A stretch of DNA of 64,000 nt from Ardenticatenaceae bacterium (lineage in GTDB: Bacteria; Chloroflexota; Anaerolineae; Promineifilales; Promineifilaceae). The notes under the pieces were generated by a model. The model ran no database searches and had not been told where the DNA came from. It was given only the letters and a program-made list of their open reading frames with translations. This document shows, piece by piece, positions 34,461 through 43,529 of the stretch. Made by a program: the position numbers and the translations under genes. The stretch lies in contig JACKBN010000013.1 of the NCBI GenBank assembly GCA_020634565.1, forward strand, positions 62,001 through 126,000. The letters run 5' to 3'. Every line of letters begins with the position of its first letter. The first letter of the stretch is position 1.

Positions 34461-34473
34461 TTTGGGAAAATAC

Positions 34474-35670
34474 ATGAGTAAAAAGAGAAAAGAGATTCGC
34501 CAGCAGCAGCGCAAAGCGTGGGATACCGAGAAAGGGCGGCGCAAGAAAATTCGTCACAACACGGCCGCCAACCAGGAAAAACACCGCGTCGATTGGCAGC
34601 CGCTGGTGCCGGATGAAGAAGGCGAGATTGCCGACCAGCGCATCATGCCGCTGGATGAGCGCGACCGGCGCGAGGCAGTTAGCGAAAAGGCAACGGCCGT
34701 TCTACAAACCGACCTAAATGATGCCCAATGGCAAGCCATGGCCGATGAAACGCCGTTCTTGCTGGGCAAGGTAGTGGAAGTGAGTCGCGGCCTCTGCCGG
34801 GCCAAAGTGGACGGCAACACCATCGTCTGCGACGTGCGCGGCATTCTCACCGCCGAGGGCACCGGCTTTACCAACATTTTGGCCGTGGGCGACCGGGTGC
34901 TGGTGCAGCCGCTCAGCGATGAACGCGGGCTGGTTGAAGGCGTGCTGCCTCGCCGCAGCGGCCTGGCCCGTGCCGACAGCTTCGACACACACCTGAAGCA
35001 AATCCTGGCCGCCAATGTGGATCAACTCATGGTGGTCGCCGCCTGGTTAGAACCCAAATTGTGGCTGCAAATGGTGGATGAGTATCTGATTGGTGCCCAG
35101 CGAAATGGTCTGAAAACGGCCGTTTGCCTCAACAAAATCGACCTGGCCAAAAGCGTAGACGAAGTGGAAGCCATCGCTGCCCCCTATCGCAAACTGGGCA
35201 TCCCCGTTTTCCTCACTGCCGCTGCCGAGGGCAAGGGCGTTGAGCCGGTGCGCGACTTTTTGCGCGGGCAAGCAACCGTGCTGGCTGGATTGTCTGGCGT
35301 GGGCAAATCAACCCTGCTGAACGCCGTGCAGCCCGGTTTGCAGCTGCGCACCAGCGCCGTGAGCAACATGAAAAGCCGCGAAGGGCGGCACACCACCACC
35401 CAGGCAATCATGATTCCACTGGCGATGGGCGGCAGCGTGGTAGACACGCCCGGCATTAAAGATATGGGGCTGCACGGGATGCACCCGGACGATCTCATCA
35501 TTTACTATCCTGAACTGGCGGACGTGGTCGGCTTTTGCCGCTTTGGCGACTGCACCCATTCGCACGAGCCGGGCTGTGTGGTGAAAGAAGCGGTGGAAAA
35601 CGGCCGTATTGCCCAATGGCGCTACGATAATTATGTCAACCTTTACGACATGCTCGTTGAGGCAGAATAA
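34474..35670 (+). CDS. rsgA: Ribosome small-subunit-dependent GTPase A
   Basis: A 398-residue circularly permuted GTPase that assists 30S subunit maturation. An OB-fold (about 95-165) precedes the permuted G domain: G4 LNKIDLA, then G1 GLSGVGKST, a TTT switch I, and G3 DTPGIKDMG. The C-terminal zinc knuckle has C-x4-C-x-H-x5-C spacing in GFCRFGDCTHSHEPGC. The N-terminus has a long basic extension (SKKRKEIRQQQRKAW) not found in E. coli RsgA. ATG at 34474 is preferred to an in-frame TTG twelve bases earlier. It is flanked by two direct copies of one repeat. Confidence 0.95.
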   Translation: MSKKRKEIRQQQRKAWDTEKGRRKKIRHNTAANQEKHRVDWQPLVPDEEGEIADQRIMPLDERDRREAVSEKATAVLQTDLNDAQWQAMADETPFLLGKVVEVSRGLCRAKVDGNTIVCDVRGILTAEGTGFTNILAVGDRVLVQPLSDERGLVEGVLPRRSGLARADSFDTHLKQILAANVDQLMVVAAWLEPKLWLQMVDEYLIGAQRNGLKTAVCLNKIDLAKSVDEVEAIAAPYRKLGIPVFLTAAAEGKGVEPVRDFLRGQATVLAGLSGVGKSTLLNAVQPGLQLRTSAVSNMKSREGRHTTTQAIMIPLAMGGSVVDTPGIKDMGLHGMHPDDLIIYYPELADVVGFCRFGDCTHSHEPGCVVKEAVENGRIAQWRYDNYVNLYDMLVEAE

Positions 35671-35675
35671 ATAAT

Positions 35676-35750
35676 AGGACGCGGATGAACGCTGATAAAC
35701 GCTGATTTTTGTTTTTTATCTGCGTCATCTGCGTCAATCCGTGTCCCATT
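35676..35750. repeat. GATGAACGC-TGATAAACGC / TCTGCGTCATCTGCG intergenic repeat
   Basis: This is the second copy of the element at 34393-34460, in the same orientation, directly before the nucleotidyltransferase start. Open reading frame extends through it upstream of ATG 35757 but is not likely coding. Confidence 0.7.
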
Positions 35751-35756
35751 CAAAAC

Positions 35757-36551
35757 ATGAAGCAACAACCAACCACCTTTCCCGATTTGAACGAAGTGCT
35801 GCGCAAATTAGCGACCTCGGCACAGGCCATTTTGGGCAGCAAACTATTGGGGCTTTATTTGCAAGGCTCCTTCGCTACGGGCGATGCGGATGTGCACAGC
35901 GACGTGGACTTTTTAGCCGTCATCGCGCAGGAGCTGACGGACGAAGAGCACGCGGCGCTGCAAAAAATGCACCAGCGCATTTTCGCGCTGCCCATCCCCT
36001 GGGCTCAGCATCTGGAAGGCTCCTACTTTCCACTAGCGATGTGGCAGCGATACGAACCGGAGCAGGATCGGTCGTTTTATATCGACAACGGCAGCCAGGA
36101 ATTGGTGCCCCACGACCACGACAACACCTGGGTCGTGCGCTGGACGGTGCGCGAGCAGAGCATCCCGCTGTTGGGTCCGCCTGCCAGCCATCTCATCGAT
36201 CCAATCCCACCAGACGCACTACACCAGGAAGTATTAAAAACGATGAAAGATTGGGGCGCAGAAATCATTTCTGGCAGCTACTCGATTAACAGCCGCTGGG
36301 CCCAACCGTTTGCCGCGTTGAGTTACGGCCGTATGCTGCACACCCTGGCTACCGGACAAATCCACTCCAAATTGGCGGCGGTGCAGTGGGCAGAAGATCA
36401 GCTGGAGGCACGGTGGGTTGAACTGCTCAAACGGGCCTGGGCGGAACGGCCGTTTCCCAGCCAAAAAGTGTATCAAACCGCCGATCCAGCCGAGGTGGCT
36501 GAAACCATCGCCTTTATTCATTTTGCCAATCAACAGGAAATCAAAATATGA
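35757..36551 (+). CDS. AadA-like aminoglycoside nucleotidyltransferase family protein
   Basis: A 264-residue nucleotidyltransferase with the Pol-beta fold signature LQGSFATGDADVHSDVDFLAV near residues 33-53 (GS...DxD) and a C-terminal helical DUF4111-like region. AadA-type enzymes adenylylate streptomycin or spectinomycin, but many homologues have unknown substrates. ATG 35757 is chosen because sequence upstream is a dispersed repeat. It overlaps the next GNAT gene by four bases, which ties these two modifying enzymes together. Confidence 0.82.
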   Translation: MKQQPTTFPDLNEVLRKLATSAQAILGSKLLGLYLQGSFATGDADVHSDVDFLAVIAQELTDEEHAALQKMHQRIFALPIPWAQHLEGSYFPLAMWQRYEPEQDRSFYIDNGSQELVPHDHDNTWVVRWTVREQSIPLLGPPASHLIDPIPPDALHQEVLKTMKDWGAEIISGSYSINSRWAQPFAALSYGRMLHTLATGQIHSKLAAVQWAEDQLEARWVELLKRAWAERPFPSQKVYQTADPAEVAETIAFIHFANQQEIKI

Positions 36552-37339
36552 ACCGAGAAGAAATATTAGCCTTGTACGATGTGCAGGAGCGCAAAAACAG
36601 CGAACATCCTTCCTACCGGCGGGAAGTGGCGGACGGCGTGGTGCGCAGCGTCAGCAACAATCCCAAACGGCTGAGCTTCATCATCTACAGCGAACTCACT
36701 ACAGAAACGGCCGATTCTGCCATCCAGAACCAAATTGATTATTTTGCGGCCCATGGCGGCCCTGGCTTTGAATGGAAAACATACGCCCACGATACGCCCG
36801 CTGATTTAGGGCAGCGCCTCACCGCCCACGGCCTGGAAGGCGAAGAAGAAGAAGCGCTACTGGTGATGGATTTGCAAAACTGCCCTGAGGTTTTCCTGCA
36901 ACCCGTCACCGCCGACGTGCGTCGGGTCACGGGACGTGCCGAGTTTGAACAAATCGCGCAGCTTCAAGCTGAGGTGTGGGGCGGCAACTATGATTGGCTG
37001 GTCACCCAGCTGGAAGAAAATTTAGCCCAGCAGCCGGATTTCTGGTCAATCTATATTGCTTATGTCAACAACGAGCCGGCCTGTGCTGCCTGGGTATCCT
37101 TTCCCCGTGGCAGCCAGTTTGCCGGGCTGTGGGCTGGATCGACGCTGGATCGGTTCAGGCAGATGGGGTTGTATACGGCCGTTGTCGCCACCCGCGCTCA
37201 AGAAGCCATCCAGCGCGGCTACCGCTTCCTCATGGTCGATGCCAGCGACATGAGCCGCCCCATCCTGCAAAAACGCGGCTTCGAGTTCATGACACATACG
37301 ACGCCGTACACTTGGAAAAACCCGGATTTTAAGAAGTAA
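36548..37339 (+). CDS. GNAT N-acetyltransferase
   Basis: A 263-residue protein with a degenerate N-terminal region and a C-terminal GNAT-like domain (about 120-255). WAGSTLDRFRQMGLYTAVVA carries the acetyl-CoA loop in reduced form, and RFLMVDASDMSRPILQKRGF is the following strand-helix typical of the fold. It starts inside the stop of the AadA-like gene (ATGA). Substrate unknown; context suggests small-molecule modification. Confidence 0.8.
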   Translation: MNREEILALYDVQERKNSEHPSYRREVADGVVRSVSNNPKRLSFIIYSELTTETADSAIQNQIDYFAAHGGPGFEWKTYAHDTPADLGQRLTAHGLEGEEEEALLVMDLQNCPEVFLQPVTADVRRVTGRAEFEQIAQLQAEVWGGNYDWLVTQLEENLAQQPDFWSIYIAYVNNEPACAAWVSFPRGSQFAGLWAGSTLDRFRQMGLYTAVVATRAQEAIQRGYRFLMVDASDMSRPILQKRGFEFMTHTTPYTWKNPDFKK

Positions 37340-37442
37340 TTGAGTAACTAAAAAAGAAGTTCAACTTTTTCTCAACAACTCAATGCCCTCATTGGCCAAA
37401 AGTTGAACTTCTAGAAACTGAATTACCAGTTACCCAATTACA
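37337..37442. repeat. Nested repeat: heptad outer arms around a GAAGTTCAACTTTT inner inverted repeat
   Basis: Outer words TAATTGAGTAACT (37337-37349) and AGTTACCCAATTA (37428-37440) enclose inner 15-bp arms AGAAGTTCAACTTTT (37355-37369) and AAAAGTTGAACTTCT (37398-37412). Two repeat families are thus combined in one gap. Confidence 0.75.
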
Positions 37443-37458
37443 AAACGCAAGGAGTTTC

Positions 37459-38277
37459 ATGCAGGCACAAACCGGATTCGCCCCCATCAACGGGGCACAG
37501 ATTTATTACGAAGTAGCAGGCGCAGGCCAGCCGATGATTTTGCTACATGCAGGTGTGGCAGACGGCCGTATGTGGGATGACCAGTTTGACGAATTTGCCC
37601 AGCGGTACCGCGTGGTGCGCTTTGATTGGCGCGGATTCGGCCGTACGGCCATGCCATCGAGTCCGTTCGGTTTTCATGACGACGTTGCAGGGATGCTTGA
37701 ATTTTTAGAAATGGATAGCGCCATCGTGGTAGCAATTTCGTTTGGGGGCATGGTTGCCCTTGATTTCGCCCTGACCTATCCAGAAAAAGTGGCTGCGCTT
37801 GTCCTCGGTGCGCCCAGCATTGGCGGTGAAATGCCCACAGAGCGCATCCGGCAGTTTTGGCGAGAGGAGAATGCTGCTATGGAACGTGGAGATTTGGATA
37901 CGGCCGTTGAGCTAAACCTGCAACTATGGGTCGATGGCATCCACCGCCAGCCAGATGAAGTCGATACGGCCGTTCGCACCAAAGTCGGCCAGATGCAGCG
38001 CGAAATCTTCCAGATGGACATCCCCGATGATGTGGAAGAAGTAGAGATTGAGCCAGAAGCATACGGCCGTCTCGCCGAAATCAGTGCCCCTACCCTGGTG
38101 CTGGTAGGCGATCTCGATTTGCCGGAGAAAGTTGAACAATCCGCCTGGCTGGCCGACCAGCTGGCCAACGCCCAATACGCTGTTATTCCCGGTGTGGCCC
38201 ACATGCTCAACATGGAGCGCCCGGCGCAGTTCAATCAACTTGTTCTGGATTTTTTGGAGGATCTGCCCCCAACCTAG
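37459..38277 (+). CDS. Alpha/beta hydrolase
   Basis: A 272-residue alpha/beta hydrolase. Oxyanion region ILLHAG, nucleophile elbow AISFGGMVALDFAL near residue 96 (the first Gly of GxSxG is Ala), an acid candidate in VLVGDLD, and His in PGVAHMLNMERP near 252. The layout matches 3-oxoadipate enol-lactonase or haloperoxidase-like enzymes; the substrate cannot be told. AAGGAG lies seven bases before the ATG. Confidence 0.9.
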   Translation: MQAQTGFAPINGAQIYYEVAGAGQPMILLHAGVADGRMWDDQFDEFAQRYRVVRFDWRGFGRTAMPSSPFGFHDDVAGMLEFLEMDSAIVVAISFGGMVALDFALTYPEKVAALVLGAPSIGGEMPTERIRQFWREENAAMERGDLDTAVELNLQLWVDGIHRQPDEVDTAVRTKVGQMQREIFQMDIPDDVEEVEIEPEAYGRLAEISAPTLVLVGDLDLPEKVEQSAWLADQLANAQYAVIPGVAHMLNMERPAQFNQLVLDFLEDLPPT

Positions 38278-38418
38278 TTTTCGGACTAAAAGAGGCGTTT
38301 CGCAGCGGCCTGAATGGTTAAACCCATTTAATTGTGGCGCTTACAGACTACTCTCAACTAAAATTGGGGCAATCTACAAAAGTTCCATCCAAGTGATTTT
38401 TCAAGAAAAGGTGTGACC

Positions 38419-39531
38419 ATGTTTCGCTTAAACCCATCTCAATATGCCGCTGCCATTCCCCTGTTTGAAGAACTGGCAGATTTTAATGTGTACGTAACGG
38501 CCGTTTTACAGCAAAAAAGCCCCGGCCGCGTTTACCTGGACAGTCTGGATGCACCAAAGAGCGGTTTCCTCGTATCGCTAGACAGATCTTACCTGGCGGG
38601 CAATCCAGAAAACCAGGATTTCAACCGGGCATTGCGAGATGAGCTGCACGCCACCCTGCTGGCAGGCGACCGCATCAACCCCGTCAATCCGGAGCTGGTG
38701 CTCACGCCAGATTCGCCCGATTGGGAACCCGCCCTGGCCGATATTCTGGCCGATTGGCGCTGGCCACCCGTCTGGGGCATCAATCAATACTATTCTTTTG
38801 ACACGCTGCGGGTGAACTGGCGCGACAGTTTGCCGCCAGGCTACACCATTACCCATCTGGACGCGGTGCTGCTGGCGGAACAGGGGCTGAGTCTACCCAT
38901 ACACATTGTGGACTCCATACGCCTGGGCTGGGAAAACGAAGCAAACTTTTTAACCAACGGCTTTGGCATGGCTGCTTTGTATGACGAGGAGATGGTGTGT
39001 TGGTGCCTGGCAGACGTAACCGTTGGGGATGCCTGCGAAATTGGCATCGAAACCATCCCAGGGCACCGAGGGCGCGGGGTGGCTACGGCCGTTACCGCCG
39101 CCACCGTGGAGCATTATGCAGCAAAAGGGTACAAGCACATCGGCTGGCATTGTGAAGCAAGCAACAAAGGCTCGATCCGCGTGGCTGAAAAGGTTGGTTT
39201 TGTGATGGAACGGCCGTACAACGATTACACCTTTGGCTACGAAGAATCCCGCCATTACGCTGAACTGGGCCGCCTCTATTTCTTTGAGGCCCAAATGTAT
39301 GAAGAGGCTGCCAGCATGCTGGAAATCGCCATCGAGGTGGATGACGCACCACCCGCGTACGTCTACTTCCTCGCGGCGCGGGCGCTGGCTCACCTGGAAG
39401 AGCCAGAAGCCATTGATTATCTGCATGAAGCCATTGACGCCGGGTTTAAGGATTGGCGATTGCTGGAAAGCCTGCCGGAGTTTGCCCCGTACCGCAGCGA
39501 TCCGGATTTTCCGACAAGTGAAGCTTCCTGA
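38419..39531 (+). CDS. GNAT acetyltransferase with C-terminal TPR-like region
   Basis: A 370-residue protein. Residues about 1-265 resemble the zwittermicin-resistance type of GNAT (GNAT_acetyltran): IETIPGHRGRGVATAVTAAT is the acetyl-CoA loop and HIGWHCEASNKGSIRVAEKV the following part. Residues about 270-360 form helical TPR-like hairpins (YFFEAQMYEEAASMLEIAIE, YFLAARALAHLEEPEAIDYL). ATG 38419 follows AAAGGTG; a GTG two codons upstream is possible. The 141-bp gap before it shows no repeat or clear signal. Confidence 0.83.
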   Translation: MFRLNPSQYAAAIPLFEELADFNVYVTAVLQQKSPGRVYLDSLDAPKSGFLVSLDRSYLAGNPENQDFNRALRDELHATLLAGDRINPVNPELVLTPDSPDWEPALADILADWRWPPVWGINQYYSFDTLRVNWRDSLPPGYTITHLDAVLLAEQGLSLPIHIVDSIRLGWENEANFLTNGFGMAALYDEEMVCWCLADVTVGDACEIGIETIPGHRGRGVATAVTAATVEHYAAKGYKHIGWHCEASNKGSIRVAEKVGFVMERPYNDYTFGYEESRHYAELGRLYFFEAQMYEEAASMLEIAIEVDDAPPAYVYFLAARALAHLEEPEAIDYLHEAIDAGFKDWRLLESLPEFAPYRSDPDFPTSEAS

Positions 39532-39543
39532 TTGGAGGACATC

Positions 39544-40413
39544 ATGATCGATTATGCCTTAGAAAACAAAGTCGTGCTTATTACTGGAGCCAATCACGGC
39601 ATTGGTGCCGCCACGGCCAAAGCGTTTGCCGCGCAAGGCGCAAAAGTTTTCATCACCTATTTTCGCGGCGCAACCAGCTTTTCGGACGACGAGCTGGCGC
39701 AAGCGGAAAAGGCTGGTGACGGTGGTCCAGCGCTCTATGCTGCCAACCAGCAGCGATTGGGGGAAAGGGTCGTGGCAGATATTGAGACGGCGGGTGGAAC
39801 GGCCGTTGCCCAAGAAGCCGATCTCGCCGACGCCAACAACATCCCGCTGCTGTTTGATCAGTGCGAAGCTGCGCTGGGGCCGGTGGATGTGTTGGTGTGC
39901 AACCACACCTATTGCGTCATGGAAACATTCGATCCAGCCACCGTAACAACGGAAGGCTTCCCCATCGGCTTCATTAGCGCAGCCGAAGCAGACCGACATT
40001 TTGCCATCAACGCCCGCGCCTATGCCCTGCTCATGGCGGAGTACACGCTGCGCTACCGGGCGCGGCAGGCCAGCTGGGGCCGCATTGTGCTTGTCAGCAC
40101 CGATGCGGCGCATGCCCATACGGCCAATGTGCATTATGCCGCCAGCAAACACGCCATCGAGTCGTACGGCCGTTCCGCGGCCATCGAGTTGGGTCAATAC
40201 GGCATCACCGTCAACATCGTCTCGCCGGGACCGGTGCAAACTGGCTACCTTACGCCGGAGGAAGAGGCCAACATCGCCGCCAACACGCCCCTGCGCGGCG
40301 TCGGCCAGCCAGAGCATTTGGCGGATGTGATTGTCTTCACGGCCTCGGAGCAGGCACGCTGGGTGACGGGCCAGCTCATCTACGTGGGCGGCGGCTGGCG
40401 CATGGGCCAATAA
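39544..40413 (+). CDS. Short-chain dehydrogenase/reductase
   Basis: A 289-residue SDR enzyme with the NAD(P) loop TGANHGIGAA, catalytic S185 in LVSTDAA, and Y198/K202 in YAASK. The C-terminal end GQLIYVGGGWRMGQ fits classical 3-oxoacyl-ACP-reductase-like members. An insertion of about 20 residues after strand 2 (FSDDELAQAEKAGDGG) is longer than usual. GGAGGA is placed just before ATG 39544. Substrate unknown. Confidence 0.9.
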   Translation: MIDYALENKVVLITGANHGIGAATAKAFAAQGAKVFITYFRGATSFSDDELAQAEKAGDGGPALYAANQQRLGERVVADIETAGGTAVAQEADLADANNIPLLFDQCEAALGPVDVLVCNHTYCVMETFDPATVTTEGFPIGFISAAEADRHFAINARAYALLMAEYTLRYRARQASWGRIVLVSTDAAHAHTANVHYAASKHAIESYGRSAAIELGQYGITVNIVSPGPVQTGYLTPEEEANIAANTPLRGVGQPEHLADVIVFTASEQARWVTGQLIYVGGGWRMGQ

Positions 40414-40463
40414 TCAGTTACAGCAGTCACCATCAACTCGTCTGCTGTCGGAATTGATAATCA

Positions 40464-40514
40464 AAGATTTCGCAGATTGAAAAGATTAAAAATCTGGTAA
40501 ATCTGCGAAATCTT
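40464..40514. repeat. AAGATTTCGCAGATT inverted repeat
   Basis: 15-bp perfect arms AAGATTTCGCAGATT / AATCTGCGAAATCTT enclose 21 bases between the SDR and APH genes. Words of it (AATCTGGTAAATCTGC) also occur at 15358-15375. It could terminate the SDR transcript. Confidence 0.68.
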
Positions 40515-40559
40515 CGACAAAAGTCTTTATTAAGCACACTACGCGTAGAAGAGGCACAA

Positions 40560-41507
40560 ATGACAGTAGCCAATTACGAGAAGTTGATTGGCCATCTTAA
40601 AGCAGGGGCAAAACTGATAGAGGTACGGCCGTTGCCCGGCAGTTTTTCTAATGAGACGACGCTGCTGATGTATGAAACGGCCGTTGGCCCCCAGCAAGTT
40701 GTGGTGCGGCGCTACGCCGTCTTTGGCAGCTACGACCGGGGCGAAAAAGCCGAGCGCGAATTTAAGGCATTGACGCTCTGCCAACAGCACCACATTCCGA
40801 TCCCAACACCGCTGCTGCTGGACAAAAGCGGCGAGCTGCTGGGCAGTCCGGGCATCGTCACCAGCTTTGTGGCGGGCCAGCAGCTCATCCAGCCCACCGA
40901 TGAAGCCACCTGGGTGGCAGAACTCGGACAAACCCTGGCCAAAATCCACGCCATCCCGCTAACCGAGAATGACCGCCGTTTTATGCTCGATGGCAACGAC
41001 GAAGTTGTCTGGTTTCTGCGCCATGACAAAACCAAAGAGGAAATGTTTACCCACCCAGACGGCCGTATTACCTGGCAAGCGGTTTACGATTTGCTGCCCA
41101 CCATCCAGCCGGTACCGCCGGCGCTGATGCACATTGATTATTGGCTGGGCAATATTTTGTGGCAAGCGCGTCGGATTACGGCCGTTCTCGATTGGGAAGA
41201 AGCGTCCTACGGCGATCCCGGCTACGACGTGGCCTACTTGCGCCTGGAGCTGGCCATGCTGGGCGGTGAACCACTGGCCGATGCTTTTTTGGCGGCGTAT
41301 GTGGCTGAATACGGCCGTCCGGTGGCCAACCTGGCTTTTTGGGAGCTGGCTGCCGCCGCCCGCTTTTTGCCCACTCCCGAAGGCATGATTGGGGAGTGGC
41401 AAGCCTTGCAGCCCGGTGTGTATGAAGCAACGGCCGTGCAGCAAAACTTCCGCGATATTCTGGCCAGCGCCTTGAAACGAGCGGGAATTACAACGGAGAA
41501 AAGATGA
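40560..41507 (+). CDS. APH-fold phosphotransferase
   Basis: A 315-residue kinase of the aminoglycoside phosphotransferase (APH) family. Brenner motif HIDYWLGNILW has H191, D193 and N198; the metal-binding Asp follows in AVLDWEEASYGDPGYDVAY. The N-lobe includes SNETTLLMY and QVVVRRYA. The family phosphorylates aminoglycosides, macrolides, choline, homoserine and others, so resistance is only one option. AGAGG precedes the ATG. The next gene starts directly after its stop. Confidence 0.9.
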   Translation: MTVANYEKLIGHLKAGAKLIEVRPLPGSFSNETTLLMYETAVGPQQVVVRRYAVFGSYDRGEKAEREFKALTLCQQHHIPIPTPLLLDKSGELLGSPGIVTSFVAGQQLIQPTDEATWVAELGQTLAKIHAIPLTENDRRFMLDGNDEVVWFLRHDKTKEEMFTHPDGRITWQAVYDLLPTIQPVPPALMHIDYWLGNILWQARRITAVLDWEEASYGDPGYDVAYLRLELAMLGGEPLADAFLAAYVAEYGRPVANLAFWELAAAARFLPTPEGMIGEWQALQPGVYEATAVQQNFRDILASALKRAGITTEKR

Positions 41508-41918
41508 ATGGCGAATATCCCGGAATTTAGCAACTGGCAAGACGCCTGGGAATGGCACGCCCAACAAACGCAAAACGACTTTGCCAAATTGTCTGAAGCA
41601 AAGCTGCTGCGCAAAATTCAAAAGCGGCAGTATGATCCCTACTACCAGATTTGGTACAGCCTGCGCGAGATGGGCAGTTTGGCCAACAGCGCCCCCGTTT
41701 TGCTGGAAGTGCTGCGCCGCGAGAGTGGCGAGGCGCAAATGCTCCACCGCTACCACTGCGCGGCGGCCCTGTTTCATCTGCTGGGCTACCCGGACGATCC
41801 GCTGCCGGAGCTGCGCCAGCGGGTGCAGTGGGACAAGCAGGGTGAACCAGCCCGTCAGGAAGCCATCGACGAATTGGAACAGCTAATCCAAACGCAGCTG
41901 GCGGGAAACAAGGAGTAA
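41508..41918 (+). CDS. Small helical protein, unknown
   Basis: A 136-residue, mostly helical protein with no recognised family. It begins directly after the APH stop codon (TGA-ATG) and is followed one base later by the DinB gene, so it belongs to the same transcript. Aromatic residues cluster in WQDAWEWHAQQTQNDFAKL and YYQIWYSLREMG, and the rest (APVLLEVLRRESGEAQMLHR) looks HEAT-like. No catalytic motif is visible. Confidence 0.68.
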   Translation: MANIPEFSNWQDAWEWHAQQTQNDFAKLSEAKLLRKIQKRQYDPYYQIWYSLREMGSLANSAPVLLEVLRRESGEAQMLHRYHCAAALFHLLGYPDDPLPELRQRVQWDKQGEPARQEAIDELEQLIQTQLAGNKE

Positions 41919-41919
41919 A

Positions 41920-42489
41920 ATGGTCGATTCAACAACAGCCGAAACGGCCGTCGAACAATTGCGTCTGGAACCCCTGCCCGCGCTTGACCCGGCAATTGGT
42001 CGGGCGCTGTGGCCGTTGGTAGGGGCACGCGGGCGGCTGAAAGAGGTGCTGGCCGCATTGGATGCAACCATGCTCGACTGGGAACCGTATCCCGGCGGCA
42101 ACAGCATGGGTACGCTGCTGTACCACATCGCGGCCATCGAGCTGGACTGGCTCTACTGCGAAGTGCTGGAGCAGGAATTCCCGCCAGACGTGCAGGCGCT
42201 GCTCCCCTACCCCGTGCGGGATAAAACGGGGCGGCTGTTTCCAGTAACGGCCGTTTCCCTCACCGATCATCTGCAACGATTAGACACTGCCCGCCAGATG
42301 CTGCTGGACGTCTACGCCAGTCTGACCCTGGCCGATTTTCGCCGGGCGCGGCAGCTGCCCCAATATCATGTCACGCCAGAATGGGTACTGTATCATCTCA
42401 CCCAGCACGAAACCGAACACCGGGGCCAGATTCAAGAAATTTGTGCCTTTTTAAGTGCGACGCACTTTCCTAAAGCTGATTCGCCATAA
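41920..42489 (+). CDS. DinB-family metal-dependent helical-bundle protein
   Basis: A 189-residue DinB-like four-helix protein. Metal ligands are the His in GTLLYHIAAIELDW and the pair in HLTQHETEHRGQI near residues 165-172. Members include thiol-dependent transferases (bacillithiol or mycothiol S-transferases), which detoxify antibiotics and electrophiles. The last seven or so codons (THFPKADSP) run through an inverted-repeat arm at 42455-42467, so the C-terminus appears to have been extended or altered by a repeat. Confidence 0.85.
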   Translation: MVDSTTAETAVEQLRLEPLPALDPAIGRALWPLVGARGRLKEVLAALDATMLDWEPYPGGNSMGTLLYHIAAIELDWLYCEVLEQEFPPDVQALLPYPVRDKTGRLFPVTAVSLTDHLQRLDTARQMLLDVYASLTLADFRRARQLPQYHVTPEWVLYHLTQHETEHRGQIQEICAFLSATHFPKADSP

Positions 42490-42515
42490 AATCATCTTTT
42501 GTAAGTGCGTCGCAC
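42455..42515. repeat. GTGCGACGCACTT inverted repeat across a stop codon
   Basis: 13-bp arms GTGCGACGCACTT (42455-42467) and AAGTGCGTCGCAC (42503-42515) straddle the DinB stop. The inner sequence CATCTTTTGTAAGT is shared with the element at 33960-34019, so the two families share a core. Confidence 0.72.
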
Positions 42516-42530
42516 CTGGGAGTAAACATC

Positions 42531-43529
42531 ATGGAAGAAAAAATCAGTAGTCGCTTTAACGAACAAATTTTGGCTGAAGCCAGGCAGCGCTACGGCATTG
42601 CCGCCGACAACATCAAAGAGCTCGGCGGCTTTGAAAGTTTCATCTATGGCTATAAGAAAGATGGCCGCGAATATGTGCTGCGTCTGGGGCACAGCTTACG
42701 GCGCAGCCCTGATCTCATCCGCGGCGAGGTGGATTGGATTAACCATCTGGCGCGTGGCGGCGCGGGTGTGGCCAAAGCCGTCAACTCCGAGGCAAGCAAT
42801 TTGGTGGAGCTGATTCCCGACGGCCAGGGGGAACAGTTTCTCGCAACGGCGTTTGTTAAGGCCAACGGCGGCTCACCCTGGAAGGATGGCACGCTCTCGG
42901 ACGAATTTATGCTGAATTACGGCCGTCTTATCGGCAAGATTCACGCGCTCACCAAAGAATACACGCTGCCAAACGCTGACTGGAAACGGCCGCAGTGGGA
43001 TGACCCCCTCATGACCGACACCTCCAGCGCCCTGCCCGACATCGATCCAGAAGTGCTGGTCTTGCTGAAAAAGAACCTCGCCTATCTGCGCCAGCTGCCG
43101 GCCGAGCCGGATGCGTTTGGCATGATTCACCAGGATGCCCACACCGGCAACTTGTTCGCCGATGAAAACAACCAGATTACCCTGTTCGACTTCGACGACT
43201 GCGTTTATGGCCATTTTATTTACGACATCGCCATGGTGATTTTTTACGCCATCACCAACAATCCCCAACCGGAGCAGTTTTGCCAGCAAATTTGGCCGCA
43301 TTTTTGGCGTGGCTATTGCGAAGAAAACCAGCTCGATCCGGTTTGGCTGCGCGAAATTCACCCCTACATGAAGCTGCGCGAGATGGACCTGTACGCCGTC
43401 ATTCGCCGCGATGTGCCTGATTACGAAGATGATTGGTGGATTAGCGGGTTTATGAAGGACAGGCGGGAAAAGATTTTGGCGGAACGGCCGTATCTCGACT
43501 TCGACTTTACGGAGACTGCCCCCCGATGA
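42531..43529 (+). CDS. APH-fold phosphotransferase
   Basis: A 332-residue APH-family kinase. Brenner motif HQDAHTGNLFADENNQITLF is near 199-218, with the metal Asp in LFDFDDCVYGHFIYDIA. N-lobe strand EYVLRLGHS carries a substituted position where Lys is expected. The C-terminal helices end in DYEDDWWISGFM. Similar proteins are often annotated as HSK2/fructosamine-like or antibiotic kinases; the true substrate is unknown. GGGAG precedes the ATG, and its stop overlaps the next APH gene by four bases. Confidence 0.88.
   Translation: MEEKISSRFNEQILAEARQRYGIAADNIKELGGFESFIYGYKKDGREYVLRLGHSLRRSPDLIRGEVDWINHLARGGAGVAKAVNSEASNLVELIPDGQGEQFLATAFVKANGGSPWKDGTLSDEFMLNYGRLIGKIHALTKEYTLPNADWKRPQWDDPLMTDTSSALPDIDPEVLVLLKKNLAYLRQLPAEPDAFGMIHQDAHTGNLFADENNQITLFDFDDCVYGHFIYDIAMVIFYAITNNPQPEQFCQQIWPHFWRGYCEENQLDPVWLREIHPYMKLREMDLYAVIRRDVPDYEDDWWISGFMKDRREKILAERPYLDFDFTETAPR

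Noticed and set aside
35709..35756. Longer N-terminus for the AadA-like protein
   Set aside because: The upstream in-frame codons are the dispersed GATGAACGC repeat; family start fits ATG 35757.
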